A stretch of DNA of 64,000 nt from Runella rosea (GTDB lineage Bacteria; Bacteroidota; Bacteroidia; Cytophagales; Spirosomataceae): assembly GCF_003325355.1 (NCBI RefSeq), contig NZ_CP030850.1, forward strand, positions 5,883,501 to 5,947,500, read 5' to 3'. The number at the start of each line of letters is the position of its first letter. Position 1 is the stretch's first letter. Shown here one piece after another: positions 1 to 8,890 of the stretch. The notes beneath the pieces were generated by a model that saw only the letters and a list, made by a program, of their open reading frames with translations, did no database searches and was not told where the DNA came from. The translations under genes and the position numbers were made by a program.

Positions 1-153
1 GATTTTTTCGATTACGGCCTGATTGTCGGCCGCGCTGCGCCCGATGATGACGGGAATGGCTTCTTCGATGGCTAAGGTGCGGGCAATGGCTTCGCCGATT
101 CCTTTGGCTCCGCCCGTCACAATGATTACTTTTTCTCTAAGGTTCAGATTCAC
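1..153 (-). CDS. Short-chain dehydrogenase/reductase (SDR), N-terminal part
   Basis: Only the first 51 codons lie in the window; the gene runs off the left edge. Reading from a GTG at 151-153, the product has the Rossmann dinucleotide-binding motif TGGAKGIG (the TGxxxGxG signature of classical SDRs) after a short beta strand, followed by IGRS at the position where classical SDRs set NAD or NADP preference. It should be a cytoplasmic NAD(P)-dependent oxidoreductase, but its substrate cannot be told from this part. No ATG is found in frame, so GTG is the most likely start. The family is clear; the exact role is unknown. Confidence 0.8.
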   Translation of the reverse strand, partial: MNLNLREKVIIVTGGAKGIGEAIARTLAIEEAIPVIIGRSAADNQAVIEKI

Positions 154-731
154 TTGATTAAAGAAGATTTATTTGAAGAGAATAATAACGGTCATAAGCG
201 GCTTTATAATACAATTCTACTCTTTGGTTAACAGTCAAAACGAACGATGACCTACCGATAACTCGGCATCATGGGCGAGTTAATCGTTTTTCTTGCGTTA
301 AAGAGGAATTTTACCAAAATCCGGCACAATAATACTACTAAAAACTACTTCGGAAACGACTTTTTGTACCTGTTGTCGTAATAACCTTTTTTTTATTGAT
401 AAATCACTTCGTTTATACAAGGCCGTTCAGGGATGAAGAGGAGGTATTAGCCTTGACTTCTACGTTTGAATGGGGTAAAAAGTGTAGGTTCTACAATGAA
501 ATGTAATTTAGGGTTGCAAAAAATAGCCTATTGAGTGTTTTATTGATTTAAAATACCAATAAATGACCGTTTGATAACTTTTATTTAAATTTTTGGTATA
601 TTTTATTGTACAATATAGAGTATTGCATATATTTATATTACTATAAGATGTGGATATTTGGGGCGATAAAACCCAGTTGTGCCGCATTCATTCAGTAACT
701 ATTCTTAATCATTAAACCAACTTTACCTAAA
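154..731. other. AT-rich intergenic gap between divergent genes
   Basis: These 578 bases separate the SDR gene (leftward) from the lipoprotein gene (rightward). I see no convincing coding frame, tRNA or repeat. The right half is very AT rich and holds one plausible promoter for the lipoprotein gene (606-635). Confidence 0.6.
606..635 (+). promoter_or_regulatory. Candidate Bacteroidota promoter for the lipoprotein gene
   Basis: A TTG at 606-608 is followed after 19 nt by TATATTTA at 628-635, which is one base off the Bacteroidota -7 consensus TAnnTTTG. The start codon is about 96 nt downstream. The surrounding AT richness makes a chance match possible. Confidence 0.35.
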
Positions 732-1577
732 ATGAAAACAATCCGTTTAGTATGCCTGCTGGCCTTGGTCGGCAGCATGTTTGTCGCATGTCAAAAAGAG
801 GCATTAGATGCCTCTGCACCCTCAACAACTCCCTCCCACAGTGCGCTGAGAGAAGAGGGAGATTGTGATTGCGTAGAAGAGTACAGTGATGAAGATAAGG
901 TTATTTATGAGTACGATAGAGGTGTCAAAGTAGACGTTTGGAATGACGCTACAACTGTTTACTTCAAAGTGTATCGTTTAGACACCGACGCCAATAATGA
1001 CGACCAAATTGGAAATTTGGAAGTGGATGGCGTGAAAGAGGGTGGCGATAATCAAAATGTTTATGAGTTTACCAAGCCCATCGGCACATTGCAGGCTTGC
1101 GACAAACTGCTCACTGACCTGACCGTTATCGGTGCGGGCGGTCCCCCTATTGTAATAGAGGACTTGTCATATAGCATCGTTACACTTTGTCCGCCGCCAC
1201 CAGTTTGTACTTACACTTACGATACAGGCTTTGGCGGACCAAGCAAAGGGGCAGGTAAAGCTTGGTGGTATTACTACCCCGCAGGCTCGGGTGTGCAAAC
1301 CATTTATGCGGGTCAAACCAAAGTAGCGGGTACAGTGGTCATTGATGCCGCTGGCAATTATACCATTACTTTGGCGCCAGGCTGGTCATTAAAAACTGGT
1401 GAAGCCGAATCGGTAAAAATTCAGGGATACCCAACTGTTCCAGCCAGCCGACCCGCAGCAGGCTTGTTTTCTGGGCCTTCGAGCTACAAAGGCACAAGTT
1501 TGACAGGGTCAATTGCGCCTCAGTCGGTTTATGTGATTCACTTGGATTTGCAATATTGCACCTTGCAGGCACCATAG
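732..1577 (+). CDS. Secreted lipoprotein of unknown function
   Basis: The 281-residue product begins with a lipoprotein signal peptide: a KTIR n-region, a hydrophobic core, and the lipobox FVAC with the lipidated cysteine at residue 20. It should therefore sit in the outer membrane or on the surface. After an acidic stretch with a CDC pair (residues 45-47), two modules seem to be joined by a CPPPPVC linker near residues 153-159. The second module is rich in Gly, Tyr and Thr, which suggests a small beta-sandwich. I recognise no named family. The gene stands alone, with its own candidate promoter and a strong hairpin just downstream. The call of an expressed lipoprotein is solid; a function cannot be given. 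Confidence 0.8.
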   Translation: MKTIRLVCLLALVGSMFVACQKEALDASAPSTTPSHSALREEGDCDCVEEYSDEDKVIYEYDRGVKVDVWNDATTVYFKVYRLDTDANNDDQIGNLEVDGVKEGGDNQNVYEFTKPIGTLQACDKLLTDLTVIGAGGPPIVIEDLSYSIVTLCPPPPVCTYTYDTGFGGPSKGAGKAWWYYYPAGSGVQTIYAGQTKVAGTVVIDAAGNYTITLAPGWSLKTGEAESVKIQGYPTVPASRPAAGLFSGPSSYKGTSLTGSIAPQSVYVIHLDLQYCTLQAP

Positions 1578-1601
1578 TTTCAGCAATGATATTTTATTAA
1601 T

Positions 1602-1641
1602 GCAAGGAGGCTGCTTTACCGAAGTAAAGCAGCCTCCTTGC
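1602..1641. terminator. Strong bidirectional hairpin between convergent genes
   Basis: A perfect 18-bp inverted repeat (1602-1619 with 1624-1641) surrounds a 4-nt loop. It lies between the stop codons of the lipoprotein gene and the leftward radical SAM gene, so it probably ends transcripts from both sides. There is no long T run. Confidence 0.75.
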
Positions 1642-1660
1642 TATTCTGACTCCTGATAAA

Positions 1661-2683
1661 TCACGCCCACACCTGCGTGCCTTCGGTGCAGTTTTTGCAC
1701 ATTTCAATCTCCGAGCGTGACCGAATCAGTGTTTGGCGAAACTGACGGTAAGCGTCGCTTTGCCAAAGATTTTTGAATGTTGTTTCCGATACGTCACCTA
1801 ATCGGTAGTGCGCGTCTTTGTCAAAGCAGCAAGGAACCACCTTGCCGTCCCACGTGATGACGCACGAGTGCCACATCTTCCAGCAATGCCCGTCCAAACC
1901 GTTTTTGATTTGATAGGTGCCATCTGGTTTTTGGGAATAGCGAGAGTATTTATCAATGGTTGGAATCAGCGGGTCACCTTGTTCATAATCGTAAATTTGG
2001 GCGGTTTTGAGTCCCAATTCATCTACGCCCAGCTCGTCGGCAAGTCGTTTTACGTCTTCGATTTGGTGTTCGTTGGGTTGTACCACCAAAAACTGAAAGA
2101 CCACGTGCGGCGTTTTTGACTTCAGTTCGCGTTTCCATTTCAGTATGTTGCGGGTTCCGTCCAACACCTTTTCCAGTTTTCCGCCTACGCGGTATTGTTC
2201 GTACACATCCTGCGTAGTACCGTCGATTGACACAATAAGGCGGTCGAGGCCACTTTCCACCGTGCGGCGGGCGGTAGCGTCATTGAGATAATGGGCGTTG
2301 GTGGAGGTGGCGGTGTAGATGCCTTTTTTGGAGGCATATTTGACCAATTCCAAAAATTTGGGGTGCAGATAAGGTTCTCCCTGAAAATAAAAAATGAGGT
2401 ACAAAAGCGTATCCGAAAGCTCGTCGATGGTCTTTTTGAATAACCCATATTCCAACATTCCCGTAGGCCGGGTAAAAGACCGCAGGCCACTGGGACACTC
2501 TGGGCAGCGAAGATTGCAGCTCGTGGTAGGTTCAAAAGAGATGCTCATCGGCAAGCCGCGTTGGGTGGCTTTACCCGTCCATTTGGATTCGTAAAAACTA
2601 TAAATCACCTTCAGGGCATTCCAGACCCGCTTGCGGGAGAGTTTGGACAAGAAATTGAGCCCATCGTTTAGGTTCTGGTTCAT
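1661..2683 (-). CDS. Radical SAM / SPASM domain protein
   Basis: The 340-residue product carries the radical SAM cluster motif CNLRCPEC (CxxxCxxC) near residues 57-64, just after a typical SISFEPTTS lead-in strand. A later GEPYLHP segment and the SIDG strand fit the TIM-barrel core. The C-terminal 90 residues hold several more cysteines (CW, SCVI, PCCF, CKNC), the SPASM pattern that binds auxiliary iron-sulfur clusters. Such proteins modify peptides or small molecules using S-adenosylmethionine. No precursor peptide or partner gene is beside it, so the substrate is unknown. It is separated from the upstream leftward gene by a terminator and seems to form its own unit. Confidence 0.88.
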   Translation of the reverse strand: MNQNLNDGLNFLSKLSRKRVWNALKVIYSFYESKWTGKATQRGLPMSISFEPTTSCNLRCPECPSGLRSFTRPTGMLEYGLFKKTIDELSDTLLYLIFYFQGEPYLHPKFLELVKYASKKGIYTATSTNAHYLNDATARRTVESGLDRLIVSIDGTTQDVYEQYRVGGKLEKVLDGTRNILKWKRELKSKTPHVVFQFLVVQPNEHQIEDVKRLADELGVDELGLKTAQIYDYEQGDPLIPTIDKYSRYSQKPDGTYQIKNGLDGHCWKMWHSCVITWDGKVVPCCFDKDAHYRLGDVSETTFKNLWQSDAYRQFRQTLIRSRSEIEMCKNCTEGTQVWA

Positions 2684-2705
2684 TTGCGAGGAGTGGAAAT
2701 AAAAA

Positions 2706-2740
2706 AACTTTCCGAAAGGTAGTACATCTTTCGGAAAGTT
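2706..2740 (-). terminator. Rho-independent terminator
   Basis: A 13-bp perfect stem (2706-2718 with 2728-2740) is followed on the minus strand by a run of T (seven A on the plus strand at 2701-2707). It ends the transcript of the sugar-isomerase-like gene before the radical SAM gene. Confidence 0.8.
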
Positions 2741-2761
2741 GCTTGCCGTGCTTGATTTCTG

Positions 2762-3688
2762 CTATCCTAAAAACTGCCTCAAATAGTTCCTGCTGGTCAG
2801 AATAGCCTCTTTTACGTCATCAATGCTACCTTCGTAGGCTTTGTCTTCTACTTCAATACACACGGGGCCTCGGTAGCGCACGTCCGTTAATGCTGCGAAG
2901 AATTTACGCCAGTTTACATCACCCAAGCCCGGGAGCTTTGGGCTGTGGTACTCAAGCGGATTGGCCATAATGCCCACGCGGTCGAGCTTTTCTTTGTAGA
3001 GCTTGGCGTCTTTGAGGTGGATATGGTGCAGGCGGTTTTTGTAATCATAAATGGGTCTTGCTTCGTCCATCATCTGCCAAATCATGTGCGATGGATCGTA
3101 ATTTAAACCCAAAATAGGGCTTGGGATGATTTCAAACATGCGGTCCCACACAGCGGGCGTGGTAGCTAAGTTTTTGCCGCCGGGCCATTCGTCGTCTGTA
3201 AAAAACATGGGGCAGTTTTCGATGCCGATTTTGACGTTGTGGGCTTCGGCCACCTGAATAATTTCGGGCCATACTTTACCAAATGTTTTCAGGTTTTCGG
3301 TAATGCTTTTGGACGGGTCACGGCCGATAAACGTATTGACGTTATGTAAACCCAACTTCGCGGCGGCTTTGATTAATTGCTTAATATGTTCGCGGTAAAA
3401 AACGGCTTTTTCAGTATCTGGGTCCAAAGGGTTGGGGTAGTAGCCTAATGCTGAAATAGTTACTTGTTTTTCTTTGGCAAAATGAATGAGATTGTGGGCG
3501 TAGATGGTATCGGTGAGTACGCGGTCAGCATCAATGTGTGTGACACCCGCATAGCGCCGGGCGTCGGCGTTGTTGGTAGGCCAGCACATCATTTCAACGC
3601 AAGAGAATCCGTGATTTGCGGCAAAATCAATAACGTGTTCATAGCCAAAATCGGCCAAAATGGCGCTTACAAATCCAAGTTTTAACAT
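2762..3688 (-). CDS. Sugar phosphate isomerase/epimerase-like TIM barrel
   Basis: Starting at the ATG at 3688 the product is 308 residues and begins MLKLGFVSAIL, the usual first strand of the AP-endonuclease-2-like (xylose isomerase-like) TIM barrel. The open frame extends further upstream, but that part has no family character. Barrel motifs include IGIENCPM, GLNYDPSH and HHIHLKDAK, which carry the Glu, Asp and His residues that bind a metal in this superfamily. It probably isomerises or epimerises a sugar or cyclitol in the cytoplasm. The specific substrate cannot be told. It is transcribed alone and ends at a terminator. Confidence 0.85.
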   Translation of the reverse strand: MLKLGFVSAILADFGYEHVIDFAANHGFSCVEMMCWPTNNADARRYAGVTHIDADRVLTDTIYAHNLIHFAKEKQVTISALGYYPNPLDPDTEKAVFYREHIKQLIKAAAKLGLHNVNTFIGRDPSKSITENLKTFGKVWPEIIQVAEAHNVKIGIENCPMFFTDDEWPGGKNLATTPAVWDRMFEIIPSPILGLNYDPSHMIWQMMDEARPIYDYKNRLHHIHLKDAKLYKEKLDRVGIMANPLEYHSPKLPGLGDVNWRKFFAALTDVRYRGPVCIEVEDKAYEGSIDDVKEAILTSRNYLRQFLG

Positions 3689-3850
3689 GTTTAGGAATGT
3701 TTGGTGAATTTGCCTGCAACTTACTAAAAAGCCGTTGATGCAACGGAATTGTTCTTCAAAAAAGGCATTGTAATTATTCCACAAGTTCGTAGGGGAGAAG
3801 TGCGTTTGAGATGTCTTTTGCCTACTATACAAGCCATTAACATACATTTT

Positions 3851-5071
3851 ATGAAAACAACAGCCATTGCTCCCAAGGAGCGCATTCTACTCATTGACGG
3901 CCTGCGGGGTTTTGCCCTTTTAGGAATTCTCATTGCCCATATTACGTATTGGTTCAACGCAGGGCCGACCCCCGACGGTATTTTTCAGAAATATACCAAC
4001 GATATCGGTTTTCAAATTGCTGGGGCCTTCGAAGGGATTTTTATTTCGGGAAAATTTTACACCTTTTTCTCCTTTCTGTTCGGCTTAAGTTTCGCGCTTC
4101 AAATGGAGAGCAAAAGCTTTACCATCGGGCGGTTTGTGTGGCGTTTGTTTATTTTGGGATTGATTGGTTTGGCGCACAGCCTGCATTGGCGAGGCGACAT
4201 CCTGAGCATTTATTTTGTCGTAGGTTTGGTCATGATTTTGTTTCGCAATGCTTCCGACAAAGTGTTGATTATCGCATCGTTATTGCTGATTCTTAACCTA
4301 CCGATTCGCATCCGTGATGGGTACCGGTTTTTCTATCCAACCCCGCCGCCGACGGCCCAGCAACAAAAACAAAATGAACAAAAAACCAAGTCGTATTGGG
4401 ATACCGTAAAAAAGGGAAATTACCGTGAACTCATCGCGGCCAATGTGCCAGCGATGGTTGATAAATTTGACTTTCAGTTTGACAGCGGCCGCATTTACAT
4501 TACGCTCGGTTATTTTCTGTTGGGTTTGTTGGCAGGGCGACGCAAATGGTTTGCCAAATGGGAAGAGCACCGATTGTTTTTTAAAAAATGGCTTAAAATC
4601 AGCGGTTTTGCTACGTTGGGTATCATTGCGGTGGCGGTTCCGTTGGGAATAGCCTTTGGCAATGGCGAACCAAAACCGTGGTTTAACCTGCTGATGAGCG
4701 CGTTATATGATGTCCATTGTATGTTGCTGACTTTTTTCTACATCGTGGGCATGACGCTTTTGTTACAGAAGAAAAGTTGGAAGGGGGCGTTGCAAAACTT
4801 TTCGGTTATCGGCAAAATGGCTCTTACTTCTTATCTAAGTCAGACCCTGATTGGTATAATTCTTTTTTACGGGGTAGGTTTCAATCTGATGGGCGAGGTA
4901 AACCCTTGGATTTGCTTGCTGCTTACATTTCCTGTCTACGGAATACAGATTTTATTCAGCCGTTGGTGGCTTTCAAACTACACTTACGGGCCAGTCGAGT
5001 GGCTGTGGCGTTCGCTTACGTACTTGCGTTGGCAGCCTTTAAAACGTGGCGATTTGGTCGCTGAGTTTTAA
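3851..5071 (+). CDS. DUF418 family polytopic membrane protein
   Basis: The ATG at 3851 gives a 406-residue protein that begins with a charged segment and then the DGLRGFALLGILIAHI signature, as in YeiB-like and acyltransferase-3-like proteins. About eight to ten hydrophobic segments follow, and the C-terminal part holds GPVEWLWRSLTY, which is diagnostic of the DUF418 domain. The protein lies in the inner membrane. Its biochemical role is not established; relatives are suspected of transport or acyl transfer. An upstream extension of the frame lacks family character. It converges on the ABC permease gene with a shared terminator. Confidence 0.88.
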   Translation: MKTTAIAPKERILLIDGLRGFALLGILIAHITYWFNAGPTPDGIFQKYTNDIGFQIAGAFEGIFISGKFYTFFSFLFGLSFALQMESKSFTIGRFVWRLFILGLIGLAHSLHWRGDILSIYFVVGLVMILFRNASDKVLIIASLLLILNLPIRIRDGYRFFYPTPPPTAQQQKQNEQKTKSYWDTVKKGNYRELIAANVPAMVDKFDFQFDSGRIYITLGYFLLGLLAGRRKWFAKWEEHRLFFKKWLKISGFATLGIIAVAVPLGIAFGNGEPKPWFNLLMSALYDVHCMLLTFFYIVGMTLLLQKKSWKGALQNFSVIGKMALTSYLSQTLIGIILFYGVGFNLMGEVNPWICLLLTFPVYGIQILFSRWWLSNYTYGPVEWLWRSLTYLRWQPLKRGDLVAEF

Positions 5072-5074
5072 ACC

Positions 5075-5112
5075 AAACGTGCCGTCGGGTTCTCAAACCC
5101 GACGGCACGTTT
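5075..5112. terminator. Bidirectional terminator hairpin
   Basis: A perfect 17-bp inverted repeat (5075-5091 and 5096-5112) with a 4-nt loop sits just after the DUF418 stop codon and before the stop of the leftward permease-peptidase gene. It is GC rich in the core and flanked by A and T runs. Confidence 0.8.
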
Positions 5113-5184
5113 GCAAGAATTTAAAGATAGGCATTTATAAACGAGTGAAATTTTATGGAGCTTCCCATACGGCAAGCCTCCTCT

Positions 5185-8100
5185 CTACAACCCCTCCACC
5201 TTCGTCACATTATCATCCGAAATGCGGTCAATGAGCTTGTTGTACGGGTCAATCCCTGCTTTTTTGGGTTCGCCTTTGACGGTAAATTCGAGGGTGTGTT
5301 CACCGGGAGTAAGCCAGTGCTTTTTGAGATACAGCGGCACTTTTTTCTTCATACCTTTGGCATTTTTACCTTCTTCGGCAAAGATACCAATGTCAATATA
5401 ATCACGCCCTTTGCTCGTACTGATTTCCTTGCCTTGCTTGTCGTAGTAGAGTTTTTTGGCCTGTACGGTGAGTTTTACCTTGTACTCGTTGCCTTTTCCT
5501 TTGGTGGCTTCGGCTTTGGTGATTCGGTTTTCGTACAAGGCTATTTTCTCAAAACTATCTTCGGCAAAATACTGCAACGAATCCGGCACAACTTTTCGCA
5601 AAGCCGCAAACCATTTACCCGAGGTGGGATACGGCGGTTTTTCCAGAAACGCGTTTTCATTGGCAAAATCACTGAGGGCTTTGTTCATGTTTTTTTCGCC
5701 AATCAAATCCTGCAAAGCGTAGAGTACCAACGAGCCTTTGTCGTACCACACGTAAGAACGGCTGTCGTTTTCGAGCAGCGTTTCTTCAAATTTACTTTCA
5801 TTGGAACGCCCGCGCAGGTACGCATCCAAGCAGTACTTGAGGCGGTTTTGCATGGCATCTTCGCCGTATTCCTGCTTCAATACCATGAGCGAAGAGTATT
5901 CGGCCATAGATTCCGAAATCTGATTGGCGCCTCGGGTATAACTCGGACAAATTTGATGTCCCCACCATTGGTGCGCTACTTCGTGGGCGGTCACGTAATA
6001 GGCGTAGTCGGTGTCGTTGGGATCAGAGAAATCGGCTACCCAACCAAAACTTTCGGTGTAAGGCACGGTATTAGGAAACGATTGTGCAAAACCTGCGTAG
6101 CGCGGAAACTCAATAATCCGCATTTCGCTGTACTGATATGGGCGATAATTGACGTGATTGTACGCCAAGGCATCTTTTACGCCTTTGATGAAATGGCCTA
6201 AATTCTTCTCGTGGCCGGGGTGGTGATAAATCGCAATCTTGATTTCCTTGCCGTCGGGGGCTTTCCAAACGTCTTTCTTGACCACGTAGCGAGCCGAACA
6301 AACGTTAAAAAACAAGTCCATCAGCCCTTCTTGTTTGTAGTAAAAATACCGCCGTCCTTTATCGGTCCACTCTTTTTGGAGGTAGCCGGGCATGATGGCA
6401 ATCTGGTCGGGTTCGGTACTGACCGTGCCTTCAAACGTAACTAAGTCAGCATCGTCGTTGAAGAGCAACGTACTCAAGCCAAAAGCATCGGATTGGGTAG
6501 GTAACGTATATTTTTTTTCGGGCAATCCGTACTTTTTGCGGTACTTGTCCGAATCAATCTTGTCGCCTCCATAGCCCATTGAAGGAAAGATTTGAAGGTC
6601 AAAAAATGTCCCATTCTCAACAATTTCACGGCTCAAACCGCTGTTCTCAAATCCTCGGTTTTCGGCGCGTACAACTACCTCCATTTTTACAGTATCACCC
6701 GGTTGAAGCGTCTGCGGAAGACGATAAATCTGATACTCCAAATCTTTGTCATCCAAAATGATTTTTGGAGCTACCCCGTTGATAGTGAGCTTTTTTATAT
6801 CAGTATGTGCAATGGGGCTACCCATGTTCAAGTGGAGCGAATCAATGGGCACTTGGGTTTTGTTGACCAGAGTGAAAATTCCTTGGGCATCACACGCCCG
6901 CTCACTCGGGAAAAGGTCAATATTCACCTTCACGTCTATCACTTTGGGCTGGGGCGTACGTTCGTACTTTTTGTATTTCTTTTCGTAATTCGCGCCTTGC
7001 ACTCGCCCTTCTTCAATTCCGACATATTTGTTCAGGATACTGACGTTGTAATAAATGTAAGCACTCGCCCCCAGCCAAAGCACCGTAAAAAGCGTGAGCC
7101 ATGCGTATGATTTGCCACTGAGACGCTGCTTCATCAATTGCCAACGGGCTTTGAAAGCATCTTCTGACCCTCGGTTCCAAAACAAATTACCTACTACCAG
7201 AAGCAAAGCCCCCAACGCCAACCAGTTGAAATGAAACCAGAAAAGGGGCTTGGCAAAATGCCCAAACCCATTCATGTCGGAAATGCGGTAGTTGGGGAAA
7301 TAGCTGAAAAAGAACAGGTTGTAGTTGATTTCGGCAAAACTTTGAATGCTTCCCAACAAAAACCAAAGCCCAATGGTAAGAATGTGTCCGAGAAATTTTT
7401 GATTGACCAAAATGTGCATAAAAAAGGCCAACATCGCCAATTCGATGTATTCGGGAAACTCAATCAAATACAAGTCAGTAAAGTATTTATCAAACTCAAA
7501 GTTGAAATACCCTTTGATAATCTGATTAGCAACTCCGCTCACAATCACCAAATTAGCCATCACAAATCCTACCAGCACAATGGCCAAAAACTTAGAACCA
7601 TACACCATCCAGTTGGGCACAGGCAACGAATCCGAGATGAGGTTATACTTCACCGACTTGTCTCGATGAACGACTTCTCCCGTGTAAAAAATCAAGATAA
7701 TATACACGAACAAACCATAGTTGAAGTCTTTGACCTCAATCATGTAGTAGGTCAAGGGCAATGAGGGCGTGCCGAAGGTGGGAAAACCAAACCAACCATC
7801 TGTAAATAGAAAAAACAACGCCCCTACCATGATGGCAAGAAAGTACGGGTCACGAATAATCTGTCCAAATTCCAACCACGCTTGGCTGAACATTTGACGA
7901 AGAAAGATGCTGCTTGAATAGATTTTGTCGGCTATGGGCAAATCTGCCAGCGACAAACGGGTGGTTGGGCGCTCTTCGTCTTTTTGTTTCTTACCAAGTT
8001 TTACCGACAGAAACCGCTGAAAACTAAACCGATACAATACGCCCAAAAACACCACCAATCCCAAGCCCGTCCATATCAGGCGGTTGTAGAGGAGATTTCC

Positions 8101-8814
8101 TACGAGTGGGGCGGTGAGGGTATTTTGTTCAAAAGGAGTCCAGTATTTAGTAGCGTTGTTGAAAGTGGTTAGTCCGAAGGGGTCAATCAAATCCACGAGA
8201 TTTTGGTTTTCCAAATCACGGGTCAAAACGGTAGAAAGTAGATAAGCGATCAGCAACAAAATACCTCCTGAGTAGATGATAAACACCTTACGCGTAAGTG
8301 CTACCAAGCTAAAAAACAAACAACCCGTAAACAGCATATTGGGCACAACAAAAAGCAAATAGGGCTGCAAATGATGCCACAAATTGACGGGAGCAAAGCG
8401 GCTTGCGTTTTCGGCCAGTCCGAGCAGGGGCCCTAAAATTCCTCCTAGCATGATGCCTAATACCATGCCGAAGCAAACAAACAAAAGCGTAATAAATGAC
8501 CCCAAAAAACGCCCCAGTAAGTAGCCTTTTTCGGTAATGGGAAAGCTAAAAAAGTAATCTTTAGTGCCAAATTCTACATCGCGATAGACAGGGACGCCCA
8601 TGATGGCGGAGCTTATTAAACTGGCAAAAATGGAGATGATTATCAGCATCTGTGAGATGGCGTAGGGCGAATTGAGGTTGGCTTTTTCGGAAGCGGGACC
8701 GCTGCCGTAAATAATGTTCAGGAACATGAACAAAAACAGTAGGCCAAAATACAGATAAGTGGCAGGCCGCTTGAAGCGGTATTTTAACTCGAAAAGGAAT
8801 ATCTCTTTGAACAT
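5185..8814 (-). CDS. ABC-2 permease fused to an M1 family aminopeptidase
   Basis: This 1209-residue protein has two membrane modules of ABC-2 type (about residues 1-280 and 300-590, each with several hydrophobic helices) followed by a large extracytoplasmic domain. That domain has the M1 (gluzincin) zinc site HEVAH at residues 944-948 with a downstream glutamate in SESMAEY. The third ligand is reached after 19 residues instead of the 18 usual in classical M1 enzymes; from memory this is a feature of permease-linked M1 proteins. The cognate ATPase gene lies 76 nt upstream on the same strand. Family knowledge places the permease half in the inner membrane and the peptidase in the periplasm. What is exported or processed is unknown. 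Confidence 0.9.
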   Translation of the reverse strand: MFKEIFLFELKYRFKRPATYLYFGLLFLFMFLNIIYGSGPASEKANLNSPYAISQMLIIISIFASLISSAIMGVPVYRDVEFGTKDYFFSFPITEKGYLLGRFLGSFITLLFVCFGMVLGIMLGGILGPLLGLAENASRFAPVNLWHHLQPYLLFVVPNMLFTGCLFFSLVALTRKVFIIYSGGILLLIAYLLSTVLTRDLENQNLVDLIDPFGLTTFNNATKYWTPFEQNTLTAPLVGNLLYNRLIWTGLGLVVFLGVLYRFSFQRFLSVKLGKKQKDEERPTTRLSLADLPIADKIYSSSIFLRQMFSQAWLEFGQIIRDPYFLAIMVGALFFLFTDGWFGFPTFGTPSLPLTYYMIEVKDFNYGLFVYIILIFYTGEVVHRDKSVKYNLISDSLPVPNWMVYGSKFLAIVLVGFVMANLVIVSGVANQIIKGYFNFEFDKYFTDLYLIEFPEYIELAMLAFFMHILVNQKFLGHILTIGLWFLLGSIQSFAEINYNLFFFSYFPNYRISDMNGFGHFAKPLFWFHFNWLALGALLLVVGNLFWNRGSEDAFKARWQLMKQRLSGKSYAWLTLFTVLWLGASAYIYYNVSILNKYVGIEEGRVQGANYEKKYKKYERTPQPKVIDVKVNIDLFPSERACDAQGIFTLVNKTQVPIDSLHLNMGSPIAHTDIKKLTINGVAPKIILDDKDLEYQIYRLPQTLQPGDTVKMEVVVRAENRGFENSGLSREIVENGTFFDLQIFPSMGYGGDKIDSDKYRKKYGLPEKKYTLPTQSDAFGLSTLLFNDDADLVTFEGTVSTEPDQIAIMPGYLQKEWTDKGRRYFYYKQEGLMDLFFNVCSARYVVKKDVWKAPDGKEIKIAIYHHPGHEKNLGHFIKGVKDALAYNHVNYRPYQYSEMRIIEFPRYAGFAQSFPNTVPYTESFGWVADFSDPNDTDYAYYVTAHEVAHQWWGHQICPSYTRGANQISESMAEYSSLMVLKQEYGEDAMQNRLKYCLDAYLRGRSNESKFEETLLENDSRSYVWYDKGSLVLYALQDLIGEKNMNKALSDFANENAFLEKPPYPTSGKWFAALRKVVPDSLQYFAEDSFEKIALYENRITKAEATKGKGNEYKVKLTVQAKKLYYDKQGKEISTSKGRDYIDIGIFAEEGKNAKGMKKKVPLYLKKHWLTPGEHTLEFTVKGEPKKAGIDPYNKLIDRISDDNVTKVEGL

Positions 8815-8890
8815 AATTTCTAGAAGTGAGGGATGAGGAGTTTAAATCAGTGATAAACAAATAGTAAGCAGTGAAAATCGCCTGACAATA

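Noticed and set aside
5155-6201. A 348-codon open frame on the plus strand opposite the M1 peptidase domain
   Set aside because: It is antisense to a well-supported gene, has a Phe/Val-rich composition typical of reverse-frame translation, and shows no family motif.
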